Assembly (NCBI GenBank): GCA_008508345.1
Contig: QNGE01000291.1
Coordinates: 146,810 to 210,809 of the forward strand
From: Paragonimus westermani
Taxonomy: Eukaryota; Platyhelminthes; Trematoda; Plagiorchiida; Troglotrematidae
Direction: 5' to 3'
Length of the DNA stretch: 64,000 nucleotides
In this document: one piece after another, positions 59,401 to 61,925 of the stretch
Position numbering within the stretch: the first letter of the stretch is position 1
Layout of the letters: each line of letters starts with the position of its first letter
Translations under genes and position numbers: made by a program
The notes under the pieces: model-generated
The model's database searches: none
What the model saw: only the letters and a program-made list of their open reading frames with translations
What the model was told of the DNA's origin: nothing

Positions 59401-61420
59401 GGGAGGTTAAGTGTCCGCACGAACTTCTTCTGAGCGCAGAGGTCAGGGTTGCGCAATCGCATGCTGATGGCTTCGGCAACGGTGAACATTCGAAATCTCA
59501 TTATTTTTGATCGATTCGTTGGCACTCGGTAGACAATCCAAAAAGCATCCTTCTTACTGACGGAATGACTGGAGACGGTCAAATGAGCAACAATCGCGCT
59601 TGAAACCGTTTTAATCACATCNGAACGGAAACCGGGGGGGGGGGGGAGTGTTGCGGGTTGGAATTGCGACTTATAAACGAGAGAGCGCGCGTTGCATGTG
59701 ACTAGCGGTTTGGACAATAAAGATTGTGCTTTATTGGACGTCTTCTCGCTACAATCGGATCTCCCTTGAAAGGAAGACTAATAAACGCAATTTTCTTGTT
59801 CACAGAGGTTGGCTTAATTTTCAACTCTACCGCCTGCATCGCCTTCTGAATGAAACGTATTGGGTAGCCATTCTGCATGAACACTTCTTGTAGAAAGTCT
59901 AGCTCAGCTTGCAAAGTGTCAGAGGTGTAGATCTTTAACGCTCTACCCGTCAGGCATCTTATGAGGTTTCGCTTTTGATTTAGCGGAACAAAACTGTTGA
60001 AGTGAATGTATTGACCACTCCAAGTTTATTTTCCGTACACCGTTCGTCGGATTGAACCATCTTCCCTTCTTACCATACCAACATCCAAAAAATTTATTTC
60101 ACCATTGTCTTCTGACTCCTTAGTAAATTTAACACTGTTATAAGGGGAGTTGAAATCTGTCATAACTCTGTCCATGTTAGCATTCTCGTTGATGACGCAA
60201 AAAATATCACCAACATTGCGTTTGTAAAATGCAAATTGGTTAGTCTCTAGTTTACTCATGCAAACGTCAGTTTAGAAGTCTCAACTTTTCGTTTGAAGAT
60301 CAATTTATTGTTCATATTATTTACTTAACAGGTTCATGGCCATGACTTCCCATACTTGATTTAAAGTGACTTTTCGACTGGTTTGTTGTTAGTCGAAGCA
60401 GTACAAGTTCTCTCATCGTTTTCTGGGACTTTTTGAAATCATTTTTAGCCCGTGATTACCGCTTATAACCATGTCTTATAGCTCCAGTCGGTGAAGAATT
60501 ATCCACCAATATCGGACTTAGCTCTCAGTTTGGTACACATAATCCGGCCACACATTAGTACCAGTGTTCACATCTCGTCGTTTCCCGTTCACTTCGGTGT
60601 GCACATCTAACCCGTGGCGCAAAACGGACACGGTGGATGTATTTTATCGTTCCATGTGAGCCACTTGAACCACTGTTGTTGACTAGAACGGCTAGTAAAC
60701 GGCCTCAAACGATAGTCACGTGCTAAAACCAGTAAGCATTATTGAAAAATTCGAATTTTGCTCTCATGAAATTTCGTCACTTGCGCATATTCTTGCCTGT
60801 AACTGCGGTCCTTAACTGGATGTGAGATGCACATGTTGACTACATTTTTTTCTGAAAGTCACAGTTAAACAGGTATGGGGGAGTGAATGCTTTCTAGTAT
60901 TCACTCATGTAACTAGATCTCCTAAGAAGTATACTGACTCGCCGTAGCCAATGCGCTGTTAATTCTGAGTCTGTATTTCTGGAATATTCTGATCAAACAG
61001 TGGTTTGTGTCGAATCTCTCATTGTTACTCGTGATATTATGGATTGTCAGTTTTTTTCTCAATGTGAATGTTTTCTTTATACACTTTCGTACCTTCTCTC
61101 GATTGTATTCATGGCTGTGTTTGACCGAAAATCAGGACGTCGTGGCGCCTGATACTGACTCAACGCTACTGAGGACGCTCAAATTTCATGTTTCATCCTC
61201 GGTTGTTTGTGTGCTGCTTTGTCTTGTTGCCCTCCCACAGACGTACGCCTGGCCGCTACTGCAGACTGGATTGAGTGAGCTGTTCACCCAGGAAGAATGG
61301 CTATGTTTGTGGGATACGCTGCTGTGTTTCCGTCCAGGCCTGTTGATAGCCATTGTAGCTGCCTATGCGATTTGCGCTCGCAGTCCGCTGTTGCGTGTGC
61401 ATGATCCGGACGCGTTTGAC
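380..61420 (+). CDS. TBC1D31: TBC1D31 (WDR67) orthologue, seven internal exons, partial at both ends
   Basis: Seven exons join into one open frame of 413 codons (1,239 nt). In order they match the animal TBC1D31/WDR67 protein: end of the WD40 propeller, basic linker, TBC (Rab-GAP-like) domain. Intron phases after successive exons are 0, 0, 2, 2, 1, 0, 0, and each junction restores a conserved residue, for example KY-R-LF across 15874/18870. In vertebrates TBC1D31 is a centriolar-satellite protein linked to cilium formation; the same role here is inference. The TBC part shows neither the IxxDxxR arginine finger nor the YxQ glutamine finger in the expected places, which fits a scaffold rather than an active GAP. 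Missing from the window are the 5' WD40 exons and the 3' coiled-coil exons. The largest intron (21539-55084) is full of retroelements. Confidence 0.93.
737..6904. other. Intron, no recognised elements
   Basis: This is the first half of a 12.3-kb intron. Only short ORFs with no recognisable domain occur on either strand, and no retroelement protein motif, tandem array or tRNA-like box was recognised. A patch around 4720-4800 (MSKSARHVLSTGA in translation) faintly recalls a PLE C-terminus but is too weak to call. Confidence 0.5.
8290..9394 (-). pseudogene. LINE A linker and reverse transcriptase, broken
   Basis: The linker is recognisable by KREAWLTEKVEKMETAF (about 9185-9240). The RT follows with DREVNIREEHAG near 8905-8940, CLDYKGEFSSVDLP (motif A, where the usual AFDSVD reads EFSSVD), GLCQGCPLSPFMFNFVIDE (motif B, about 8565-8635) and LDYADD (motif C, 8475-8492). 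The last 171 codons are open (8298-8813), but the region upstream carries stops. The catalytic YADD box is intact, so decay is mainly through nonsense and frameshift changes rather than active-site loss. Confidence 0.88.
9773..10345 (-). pseudogene. LINE A endonuclease domain, broken
   Basis: The - strand translation gives the conserved N-terminal motif FNVRTLKQVGQQ (about 10300-10335), a VGLIPVNCRLCSVRL segment (about 10030-10085), and GDMNAQVG (about 9866-9890), which corresponds to the GDFNA metal and phosphate-binding motif of APE-type endonucleases. Together these would nick target DNA to prime reverse transcription. Stops and at least two frame changes separate the pieces, so the domain is dead. 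A homologous N-terminus appears at 51575 and 63430 in the window. Confidence 0.85.
10741..13013. other. Intron remainder before the linker exon
   Basis: No protein motif, SINE box or tandem array is recognised. The final bases (TTTCTTTCAG, ending at 13013) form a strong acceptor for the next exon. Confidence 0.5.
13014..13226 (+). CDS. TBC1D31: TBC1D31 exon: basic linker between WD40 and TBC domains
   Basis: 71 codons in phase 0, bounded by TTTCTTTCAG and GTAAGT. It begins PVPRTIKVEEE, which parallels the proline-rich start of the vertebrate linker, and continues as a Lys/Thr/Ser-rich, low-hydrophobicity segment (KGGKRSTTKTPTLRTLNQK). The linker is poorly conserved in the family, so the assignment rests on position, phase, splice sites and the first dozen residues. 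Confidence 0.8.
13227..15800. other. Intron (2.6 kb)
   Basis: No retroelement motif or RNA gene is recognised. Some ORFs of 60-87 codons lie near 14843-15562, but they lack coding-like composition or recognisable domains. The intron ends in a long pyrimidine tract and CAG at 15800. Confidence 0.5.
15801..15874 (+). CDS. TBC1D31: TBC1D31 exon: start of TBC domain
   Basis: A 74-nt micro-exon encoding LLDRRRLRLLLKEFGHFPEK plus YR. It matches the segment of TBC1D31 that opens the TBC domain. The acceptor is TTTCTTTCAG and the donor is GTGGGT. It ends in phase 2, and the split arginine codon (AG|A) is completed by the first base of the exon at 18870. It is too short to be found by an ORF scan and was recognised from the protein pattern. 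Confidence 0.9.
15875..18869. other. Intron (3.0 kb) with one SINE
   Basis: Apart from the SINE at 16995-17285, no element is identified. Near 16072-16092 there is a short run of the octamer CGTGTAGC. An ORF on the - strand (17526-17813) contains a plausible-looking segment, ISRQFTDKVERVFEECVP, that I cannot assign. Confidence 0.5.
16995..17285 (-). mobile_element. tRNA-derived SINE (copy 1)
   Basis: On the - strand a Pol III A box (TGGCTCAGTGG, 17190-17200) and B box (GAGTTCAAATCCC, 17145-17157) are correctly ordered and spaced. They are followed by a body ending GATGGTCAACTTGAAAGC. The same head, boxes and body recur at 24330-24600 and 57907-58125, which defines a family of roughly 250-280 bp. 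Replication would depend on a LINE in trans; which one is unknown. Confidence 0.85.
18870..19016 (+). CDS. TBC1D31: TBC1D31 exon: TBC domain, second part
   Basis: 147 nt between acceptor TACATTTCAG and donor GTAAAC. It encodes LFIWRSVLQLPYNTQAF, then a VQKGNHPAYANLPARYP segment and RKLMRVLQR. This is highly similar to the corresponding vertebrate segment, including the R..IWRSLLQLP signature of TBC motif A. It enters and leaves in phase 2. Where canonical TBC proteins carry IxxDxxR, this exon and the next have no such motif. Confidence 0.93.
19017..21404. other. Intron (2.4 kb)
   Basis: The intron holds an inverted repeat at 20309-20429 and a 12-base T run near 20717. No coding exon or recognisable mobile element was found. 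It ends in a pyrimidine-rich tract and CAG at 21404. Confidence 0.5.
20309..20429. repeat. Short inverted repeat
   Basis: The 21-nt arms 20309-20329 (starting TTGTCTCATATGGA) and 20409-20429 (ending CATATGAGACAA) are complementary apart from a few mismatches near the inner end, with about 80 nt between them. No target-site duplication is evident. It could be a small fold-back element or chance. Confidence 0.55.
21405..21538 (+). CDS. TBC1D31: TBC1D31 exon: TBC domain, third part
   Basis: 134 nt between CCCTTCAG and GTAAGT. It completes the split Arg codon, then encodes VCSALAFWSPLFGELDW, FPFVKLFQNNLLYAFEVV and ATVL. The LFQNN block is a hallmark of TBC1D31, at the place where active TBC proteins have YxQGM; here no YxQ is present. 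The exon ends in phase 1 (A|TG, Met) and continues 33.5 kb downstream at 55085, with no residues missing relative to the vertebrate protein. Confidence 0.93.
21539..23289. other. Start of the 33.5-kb intron
   Basis: Nothing is recognised before the PLE at 23290. The 22900-23200 segment contains ORFs without an identifiable match; it could be an unrecognised upstream part of that PLE. Confidence 0.45.
23290..24329 (+). mobile_element. Penelope-like element A: RT C-terminus plus GIY-YIG endonuclease, decayed
   Basis: The + strand translation begins with the end of the RT (LPLLDILVSHREGGSIKRSV, about 23375-23440), then a connector containing ALANTLFTRTRRICTQDS and NGYPEKFI (about 23510-23630). 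A GIY-YIG nuclease core follows with CNCKETYIGKTERYW (about 23850-23900), ending LKPALCDQKQLF. Stops and a frame change at 23462-23767 disable it. The 3' tail (24163-24329) is homologous to the tail of the PLE piece at 39657-39987 but has lost most of a hammerhead-like core (24271-24290). The 5' two thirds of the RT is missing. Confidence 0.87.
24330..24600 (+). mobile_element. tRNA-derived SINE (copy 2)
   Basis: A box TGGCTCAATGG at 24387-24397 and B box GAGTTCAAATCC at 24430-24441 are followed by the body AGAGGCTGGCTGGAAAGTCT and a tail GATGTTCAACTTGGAAATG. It is the best-preserved + strand copy here. It follows the tail of PLE A with no clear gap, so it may have inserted at or near that element's 3' end. 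Confidence 0.85.
24860..25170 (+). pseudogene. Ty3/gypsy integrase C-terminal fragment
   Basis: Translation from about 24912 gives CSNGTAENLIPILKS, which corresponds to the SNGxAE box carrying the third catalytic acid of retroviral-type integrases, then TLAALVTFIENL and SRAVFLKSKSLQFYLRRM, the usual region after the core. The upstream part needs frame changes to read. No LTR was recognised. It belongs to a different lineage from the two gypsy copies that follow. Confidence 0.75.
25171..25989. other. Unassigned intron stretch between gypsy remnants
   Basis: No clear protein motif or LTR. It may hold unrecognised remains of the flanking gypsy copies. Confidence 0.4.
25990..27988 (+). mobile_element. 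Ty3/gypsy element II, 5'-truncated pol
   Basis: This runs from the end of the reverse transcriptase through RNase H and integrase to a purine tract (AAAAACGGAAGGA, 27976-27988) that would be the polypurine primer site. No gag, protease or 5' LTR is present. It lies in tandem with gypsy III, the same way round. Nonsense changes plus one small deletion and frameshift mean it is not functional. Confidence 0.85.
26010..27852 (+). pseudogene. gypsy II pol: RT end, RNase H, integrase
   Basis: From 26061 to 27614 everything lies in one frame, interrupted only by three stop codons (26283 TAG, 26505 TAA, 26817 TGA). RT connection: FNGMINYLSRFLP. RNase H: QCDSSQNGIGAVL, then SDHKPL and ADTLSRAP at its end. 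Integrase: a zinc-binding region (HRSHLGVRSC to CMICKQYG), first acid in VVVDLF, second in VRSDGGPKF. The third-acid box is eroded (HSQSTAVKEAKK). Near 27575 a short deletion shifts the frame, and the tail resumes as MGRRTRTRIPL (frame of 27577-27852). Confidence 0.88.
27989..28240 (+). repeat. Candidate 3' LTR of gypsy II
   Basis: It starts TGTGGTGGAGTG directly after the purine tract and contains a CTATATCTATAG TATA-like box near 28060. The downstream limit is uncertain, because integrase coding of the next element begins about 28250. There is no second LTR copy in the window to confirm it. Confidence 0.4.
28245..28777 (+). pseudogene. Ty3/gypsy element III: integrase core end and C-terminus
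   Basis: Two overlapping frames give LKDSGSQFSSLEF (second acid, DSGSQF), GVDHVFTPAHHAQSNGRAER (third-acid box intact) and then, after a frameshift near 28475, QQSPAEVFVGRQLRVPLDA and a C-terminal beta-rich segment ending WTRRANHL before a stop at 28776. The order is that of gypsy integrases. It follows gypsy II head to tail and differs from it in sequence, so it is a separate insertion rather than a duplication. Confidence 0.85.
29009..29411 (+). repeat. Possible 3' LTR of gypsy III
   Basis: AAAAAGGGATGC followed by TGTGGATG (29009) resembles a polypurine tract and LTR start. Within it are a TTCTGATTGGTTGATTGTCA motif and a TATTTATAG box near 29309. The end is arbitrary and no paired LTR exists here. 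Confidence 0.3.
29412..32689. other. Intron stretch, nothing recognised
   Basis: No RT, endonuclease, integrase or SINE signature was found on either strand. ORFs are short and uncharacteristic. Confidence 0.5.
32690..33084 (+). mobile_element. Penelope-like element B: RT C-terminal piece
   Basis: The + strand reads NSVHTNLPVSYEYERGMGL, RLLDILITHSFDGSAERV and, after a stop and frame change, LHEAVHTKHFPIRFVRK. These align in order with the same positions of PLE A (LPLLDILVSHREGGSIKR and NGYPEKFI). The GIY-YIG part is absent: at about 33085 the sequence changes abruptly to the LINE C-terminus. Confidence 0.75.
33085..33580 (+). mobile_element. LINE copy D: C-terminus, 3' UTR and trinucleotide tail
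   Basis: It opens with the conserved C-terminal segment RWSDNDLA (ARGGQTMTW equivalent), GMGPSRLTESVA and an untranslated end carrying GCAAGGTGTAGGTACCTTGA and CCCTTCCCGTCCCCTTCT. It terminates at 33557-33577 in GATGAGGATGATGATGATGA. The whole block is the reverse complement of 63617-64000, which fixes the 3' terminus of this LINE family. Confidence 0.88.
33581..36343. other. Intron stretch between LINE D and gypsy I
   Basis: Apart from a possible RT scrap at 35040-35216, no element is recognised. The tract CACAGCACAGCACAGCC near 34683 is a minor pentamer repeat. Confidence 0.45.
35040..35216 (-). pseudogene. Possible non-LTR RT N-terminal fragment
   Basis: The - strand translation contains GLISILCKIIERLIRCTIVE, resembling the RP(V/I)SLTS-x-x-CKIxERLI block near the start of CR1/Jockey/L1-type reverse transcriptases. 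Nothing upstream or downstream extends the match clearly. It would be a LINE lineage different from the RTE-like copies elsewhere in the window. Confidence 0.5.
36344..36577 (+). repeat. 5' LTR of gypsy I
   Basis: It runs from TGTATACGCA to GAATACAACA and has the TG...CA ends typical of LTRs. The first about 140 bases are repeated in diverged form at 40645-40785, for example CAACGACCAACGGC, AAAAATG(T/A)CGCTACCGC and TGTGCCCCA. The divergence between the LTRs implies an old insertion. Confidence 0.8.
36579..36596 (+). promoter_or_regulatory. Putative primer-binding site of gypsy I
   Basis: TGGCGTGGCGTTAAACG begins one base after the LTR end, as expected for an 18-nt site complementary to a tRNA 3' end (…CGCCA). 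Which tRNA it is cannot be told here. Confidence 0.5.
36606..37200 (+). pseudogene. gypsy I gag (capsid-like part)
   Basis: The likely start is ATG 36606 (MASDLQPPESYWRDAAIQP), 28 nt after the LTR. An in-frame stop at 36789 and another at 37089 interrupt one continuous frame. Visible parts are WTQWKTTFTNYLDLL, LDRKWGCRTSVFTGR and LEQFMSRLTRAVRPCGY, in the style of Mag-type gag helices. The zinc knuckles follow in another frame at 37208. Confidence 0.8.
37205..37725 (+). pseudogene. gypsy I zinc knuckles and aspartic protease, active site lost
   Basis: The first knuckle, CYRCGSSRHKVDCQTC, has altered spacing after the His; the second, CMCCGKRSHFTLCC, keeps CX2CX4HX4C. The protease then reads VEMEFVSASPITIIPSSFY. 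Where retroviral-type proteases have the catalytic D-T/S-G, this copy reads VSAS, so the aspartate is gone. The remainder (YPSAHAFNSYSNACVHIRG) matches the flap and C-terminal strands. Confidence 0.8.
37726..38470 (+). pseudogene. gypsy I reverse transcriptase
   Basis: After a frameshift near 37725 the RT runs in one frame with stops at 38061 and 38265. Visible motifs are CLIPLAKRESVTTTIEEMV (fingers), LLKLDLKKSFFHIPL (motif A, first catalytic Asp), MGLGLAPAAWQKSM (motif B) and LYMDDICVF (YMDD at 38358-38369). The catalytic aspartates are kept, but a frame change after about 38400 separates it from RNase H. Confidence 0.87.
38471..39339 (+). pseudogene. gypsy I RT thumb, RNase H and spacer
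   Basis: 218 codons are open (38482-39138). Thumb: NTAEIKHFLSRCSHNLHYLP. RNase H: FVSGDASNISLRAILSQ (first Asp, normally DAS.YG), then YSAGEREALAIVWL (Glu), and FRPGREYQTADGIS at the end. After a stop at 39136 the spacer ahead of the integrase continues in frame to about 39340, where a SINE scrap begins. Confidence 0.87.
39340..39386 (-). mobile_element. SINE 3'-tail fragment inside gypsy I
   Basis: It is the reverse complement of the SINE tail at 61873-61920 (shared AGTAGTCGGGGATTTGG and AAGTTGACCATCA). Only the tail is present. One base at 39384 is unresolved (n). Confidence 0.8.
39657..39987 (-). mobile_element. Penelope-like element fragment inserted in gypsy I integrase
   Basis: The - strand encodes the C-terminal end of the GIY-YIG protein (VIDPICAFRILLRHSNRRF, LKPTLCVQKQLL, LTLPWTW) followed by a 3' tail with a hammerhead-like motif. 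Both sides carry GTTTG (39652-39656 and 39988-39992), a candidate 5-bp target-site duplication. The tail is homologous to that of PLE A (24163-24329). It is strongly 5'-truncated. Confidence 0.87.
39680..39722 (-). ncRNA. Hammerhead-ribozyme-like motif in PLE tail
   Basis: On the - strand, in order: stem I strand TTTGGTA (39722-39716); CTGACGA; stem II GT-CAAT-AC (2 bp, tetraloop); GAAA (39700-39697); stem III TGC-TT-GCA; TC (AUC cleavage triplet, cut expected after 39687); stem I return TGCCAG. Stem I pairs A-U, U-G, G-C, G-C, U-A. All invariant core positions are present. Activity is inferred, and stem II is very short. Confidence 0.72.
40631..40644 (+). promoter_or_regulatory. Candidate polypurine tract of gypsy I
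   Basis: The purine-rich TAAGGCGGAGGTAG ends exactly where the 3' LTR begins (TGTATACACG, 40645), the position expected for plus-strand priming. Confidence 0.6.
40645..40785 (+). repeat. 3' LTR of gypsy I, truncated
   Basis: It shares TGTATAC, TGTGCCCCA, TTCAACGACCAACGGC and CGCTACCGC with the 5' LTR. Similarity fades after about 40780, where the tail of a PLE in the opposite orientation begins, so the last about 95 bases of the LTR are missing or too diverged to see. Confidence 0.75.
40786..41835 (-). mobile_element. Penelope-like element C: RT C-terminus, GIY-YIG and 3' tail
   Basis: Reading on the - strand: LAFLDVLITRREDWTLQRSV (end of RT), LVKTLFHRIRRICTPHK and YPEKFIDTHS (connector), a 144-codon open stretch (41168-41602) with CSCGGVYIGRTDRHLSQRV (GIY-YIG core, catalytic Arg in GRTDR), then PFRSFKILLHHQNPKL and CAQKWL down to about 40970. 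The 3' tail (40786-40960) holds a hammerhead-like motif. Frame changes occur near 41550-41620. It belongs to a different PLE subfamily from PLE A. Confidence 0.88.
40814..40856 (-). ncRNA. Hammerhead-ribozyme-like motif in tail of PLE C
   Basis: On the - strand: stem I TTTGCGA (40856-40850); CTGATGA (40849-40843); minimal stem II GAGTAAAC; GAAA (40834-40831); stem III TGT-TA-ACA; TA (AUA triplet, cut expected after 40821); return strand TCACAAA (40820-40814). Stem I pairs at six of seven positions. Compared with 39680-39722, stem III changes U-A to C-G on both sides, a compensatory change. It lies at the same place relative to the end of the coding region. Confidence 0.72.
41850..42290 (+). 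mobile_element. RTE-like LINE fragment: linker and RT N-terminus
   Basis: The + strand translation gives PPSETEVTLAPKLLKHNKAV, PELTTLIRF, a PRGWCLFTVIRILKNGA segment, and after a frame change CDNLSGISRVSITFTLLTSL and LEWLLKR. These are the consecutive blocks that precede RT motif A in this LINE family; the same block is seen at about 52930-53020. Both ends are truncated. It starts where PLE C ends, in the opposite orientation. Confidence 0.8.
42291..46300. other. Intron stretch, nothing recognised
   Basis: No element was confidently recognised. Around 44900-45200 the - strand has an ORF and GATGA-rich stretches without a match. Near 44282-44335 there is a short duplication of TGTTGTTACTTA. 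Confidence 0.45.
46301..46976. mobile_element. PLE remnant flanked by a large inverted repeat (pLTR-like)
   Basis: The arms 46301-46527 and 46758-46976 are near-perfect reverse complements: shared CAGCAATCGATAGGACC at the outer ends, GGACATACCTACCCGAACTG inside, one 9-nt difference near 46410. The 230-nt spacer on the - strand encodes ILIQRLPWF, comparable with the C-terminal end of the PLE proteins here (QKKFVRTLNLPWP, QKQLLVNLTLPW), followed by a remnant hammerhead box (CTGATGA, 46538-46532). This is the terminal-repeat arrangement known for Penelope elements, with almost all coding sequence lost. Confidence 0.72.
46977..48019. other. Intron stretch with one unassigned ORF
   Basis: A - strand ORF at 47150-47395 has a hydrophobic N-terminal half (LPGFLVVSHVIIGYAVSL) and a polar C-terminal half (VFDRANSQLQLRLGQLNR). 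It has no recognised family and no neighbours that support it. Otherwise nothing is recognised. Confidence 0.4.
48184..48382 (-). mobile_element. 199-nt insertion with 10-bp target-site duplication and hammerhead hairpin
   Basis: The LINE reading frame is interrupted exactly between two copies of GCTAGGCGCT (48174-48183 and 48383-48392). The insert carries a perfect 29-nt inverted repeat (48184-48212 and 48281-48309) with a hammerhead-like motif in the loop, plus a 73-nt flank. It has no complete gene. The likely orientation is -, judging from the ribozyme motif. A truncated PLE tail or a non-autonomous retrozyme-like unit fits best; neither is proven. Confidence 0.75.
48229..48269 (-). ncRNA. 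Hammerhead-ribozyme-like motif at hairpin tip
   Basis: On the - strand: stem I ACTC (48269-48266); CTGAGGA (48265-48259); stem II CCACC-CGA-GGTGG extended by two G-U pairs; GAAA (48240-48237); CGTA; return strand GAGT (48232-48229). Stem III would be only C-G with no loop in a monomer, so it could form only between two molecules. One unpaired A lies between the core and stem II. The surrounding 29-bp stem would extend stem I after an internal loop. Confidence 0.62.
48542..48583 (+). repeat. GGN microsatellite expansion inside LINE C RT
   Basis: GGCGGCGGCGG followed by GGAGGAGGAGG and GGAGGTG encodes a glycine-rich run (SGGGGEGGGGRGGVG) where the other family members have a short turn after YVGSCIS. 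It is a local trinucleotide expansion at a naturally GG-rich spot. Confidence 0.85.
50428..50740 (-). mobile_element. LINE copy E, 3' terminus with TTA/ATT tail
   Basis: On the - strand the 3' UTR (GCAAGGTGTAGACACCTTGA, CCCTTCCCGTCCCCTTCT, and the complement of ACACTAATGCTTAACTGCC) runs into a trinucleotide array at 50430-50487, seen on the + strand as about sixteen ATT units followed by ATC/ATT. The coding part is missing; the copy is truncated at about 50740. Confidence 0.87.
50430..50487. repeat. (ATT)n microsatellite at LINE 3' end
   Basis: A nearly pure ATT array ending in ATCATTATCAT. It occupies the position of the short ATG-type tail in the other LINE copies, which suggests that it grew from the retrotransposon tail. 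Confidence 0.9.
51575..52350 (+). pseudogene. LINE B endonuclease domain, broken
   Basis: It starts FRLAIFNVQT, then CCFTETRLQDSSSVLQLQSS (with the catalytic Glu of the ETR motif), IALSAHAEKVLLDWIRVNSR, LRTENNERSLQLCVDNSLF and LACTNFRRSRRQCSTWRPP, ending near SWTQNDPMV where SDH-type residues are expected. The GDFNAQ block has been lost between about 51990 and 52060. Confidence 0.83.
52690..53760 (+). pseudogene. LINE B linker and reverse transcriptase, broken
   Basis: The linker shows PSETEVSIEIKPLKRHKAS (about 52935-52995). RT: NRRGIGLIS, EEQAGFLSGRGSIDDIF (about 53240-53290), VVFVDIRWAFDSVG (motif A, about 53325-53370), ISRGVRQVCSFSPF (motif B region) and YSDDIFLIC (motif C, YSDD at 53639-53650). 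Both catalytic aspartates of motif C survive, but the frame changes at least four times. Confidence 0.83.
53820..54460 (+). pseudogene. LINE B C-terminal region
   Basis: YLGSRISAGRMFDEIA, VAFTNLRHLWRR, VLLYGSETWSIRTEDVHR, then LHRLRWLDYILQMPTHRLPH, LPGWGQNDAGHFRLRALSDW and YRSQWCSCCEFLNALAQF. These are the conserved post-RT blocks of trematode RTE-like LINEs, including the LRWLGHVLRMP segment. Their function is poorly understood. Confidence 0.85.
54601..55084. other. End of the 33.5-kb intron
   Basis: It contains a (CT)n run at 55058-55070, part of the pyrimidine-rich region ahead of the acceptor TTAACAG ending at 55084. No coding content was recognised. Confidence 0.6.
55085..55218 (+). CDS. 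TBC1D31: TBC1D31 exon: TBC domain, fourth part
   Basis: 134 nt from TTAACAG to GTATGT. It completes the split Met codon, then encodes NWCAGWFEYFPNPPINIL and CMVENLVAHADPELYQHF, ending VTTE in phase 0. The FEYFPNPPINIL block is nearly invariant in TBC1D31 proteins. It is the landing exon after the giant intron, and no residues are missing relative to the preceding exon. Confidence 0.95.
55219..57248. other. Intron stretch, nothing recognised
   Basis: First part of a 6.0-kb intron. ORFs are short and without recognisable domains. No SINE boxes or LINE motifs appear until 57249. Confidence 0.5.
57249..57895 (-). mobile_element. LINE copy G: C-terminal region and 3' end
   Basis: A 206-codon open frame on the - strand (57249-57869) begins MFDHRCLRQLVHIKWTDRLS and continues LHSLRWLDHVLRMPAERLPY, ARGGQATTW-type text, LPGWGPRNHTNRWLDTLSEM and CRSQWPTCIRT, then 3' UTR with a CATCATCATCATGATAA tail (57302-57320, seen on +). 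It is the best-preserved C-terminal block in the window and belongs to the LINE B subfamily. It is truncated at about 57895, where a SINE begins. Confidence 0.88.
57907..58125 (-). mobile_element. tRNA-derived SINE (copy 3)
   Basis: It has the same body as copy 1 (AAGAAGCACTAGACTCGAGT, GCATATCC, CATGAGGCAACC) with a mutated B box (GGGATTTTAAATCC, about 57990-58005). It directly adjoins the truncated end of LINE G. Confidence 0.8.
58255..58500 (+). mobile_element. tRNA-derived SINE (copy 4), diverged
   Basis: Recognised by GGAGTTCTAGTCTAGACTGT (decayed B box), GGGACTCGAGTCTAATGCTT, CTTTTCGAAAGG and the tail GATGTTCAATCCGTATGAAA. It is inverted relative to copy 3, about 130 bp away. Confidence 0.72.
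58501..59369. other. Intron stretch before PLE D
   Basis: No recognised element in 58501-59099. The 59100-59369 segment is the position where a 3' tail of PLE D would lie, but no intact ribozyme core was found in it. Confidence 0.45.
59370..60262 (-). mobile_element. Penelope-like element D: RT C-terminal half and end of GIY-YIG protein
   Basis: Reading on the - strand: NQFAFYKRNVGDIFCVINEN (the RT motif C region, where YVDD has become NVGD), EINFLDVGMVRREDGSIRR, the connector ELDFLQEVFMQNGYPIRFIQ, and after a degenerate gap the C-terminal end DLCAQKKFVRTLNLPWP (about 59380-59450). The GIY-YIG core itself is largely missing, replaced near 59620-59650 by a G-run with an unresolved base. The frame is broken in at least two places. 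Confidence 0.85.
60263..61240. other. Intron end before the last visible exon
   Basis: No element recognised. It ends with TTGTTGCCCTCCCACAG, a strong acceptor. Confidence 0.6.
61241..61420 (+). CDS. TBC1D31: TBC1D31 exon: end of TBC domain
   Basis: 60 codons in phase 0 between CCTCCCACAG and GTGAGT. It encodes TYAWPLLQTGLSELFTQEEW, LCLWDTLLCFRPGLLIAIV, then AAYAICARSPLL and DPDAFD. The YAWPLL...EEWL.LWD pattern is characteristic of the second half of the TBC1D31 TBC fold, and the ICSR/ARxPLL ending is where the TBC domain gives way to the coiled-coil region. The following exon is not found in the remaining 2.6 kb. Confidence 0.94.
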
Positions 61421-61778
61421 GTGAGTAAGGGCTTGTAATTGCATTCGCCTGCAGCCACACAGTTTGCTTGAGCGAAACCCGGGTTGTAAACGTTTCCTAA
61501 GGCTGCTGGATTTCTATGAATAACTTTTGGTTGTGTATTGTTTAGTAATGGCAAATATTTACATTTCGTAAGTAGTTGCACAGAACCCTACGTTGAAGTG
61601 CGATTAATGTTGACAAACGCAATGTTTTGCGCCCCGGCTGAGTGTGTCCCCCCTTTGAATGTCCTGGTATTAAATTTCTTCATGACACGAAGAAGGAACT
61701 ATCACCCTCTCCAGTGACGTCAGTAGTTTTGGTACAAGTATTTCACTCTTACACATTAATTTTTCTAACGACCATTTT
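61421..61778. other. Intron after the last visible exon
   Basis: No element recognised. The gene continues beyond the window: no stop codon or polyadenylation context follows the donor site. Confidence 0.5.
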
Positions 61779-61925
61779 CAAGTTGACCATCAGTCACATT
61801 TGATCGCAGCCTCTTTCGAAAGAGGCTGGCTGGAAAGTCTATCTGAATGCGGAGGCTGCGATCAAATGTGAGTGATGGTCAACTTGAAAATAAACCAAAT
61901 CCCCGACTACTCATCAGTAATCTAA
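61779..61925. mobile_element. SINE 3' half with fold-back duplication
   Basis: The SINE tail (AGAGGCTGGCTGGAAAGTCT through GATGGTCAACTTGAAAATAA) on the + strand is preceded by an inverted copy of its last segment. Thus 61780-61813 (CAAGTTGACCATCAGTCACA...) and 61858-61892 form a nearly perfect palindrome with a 45-nt loop. The Pol III promoter half is absent. Confidence 0.82.
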
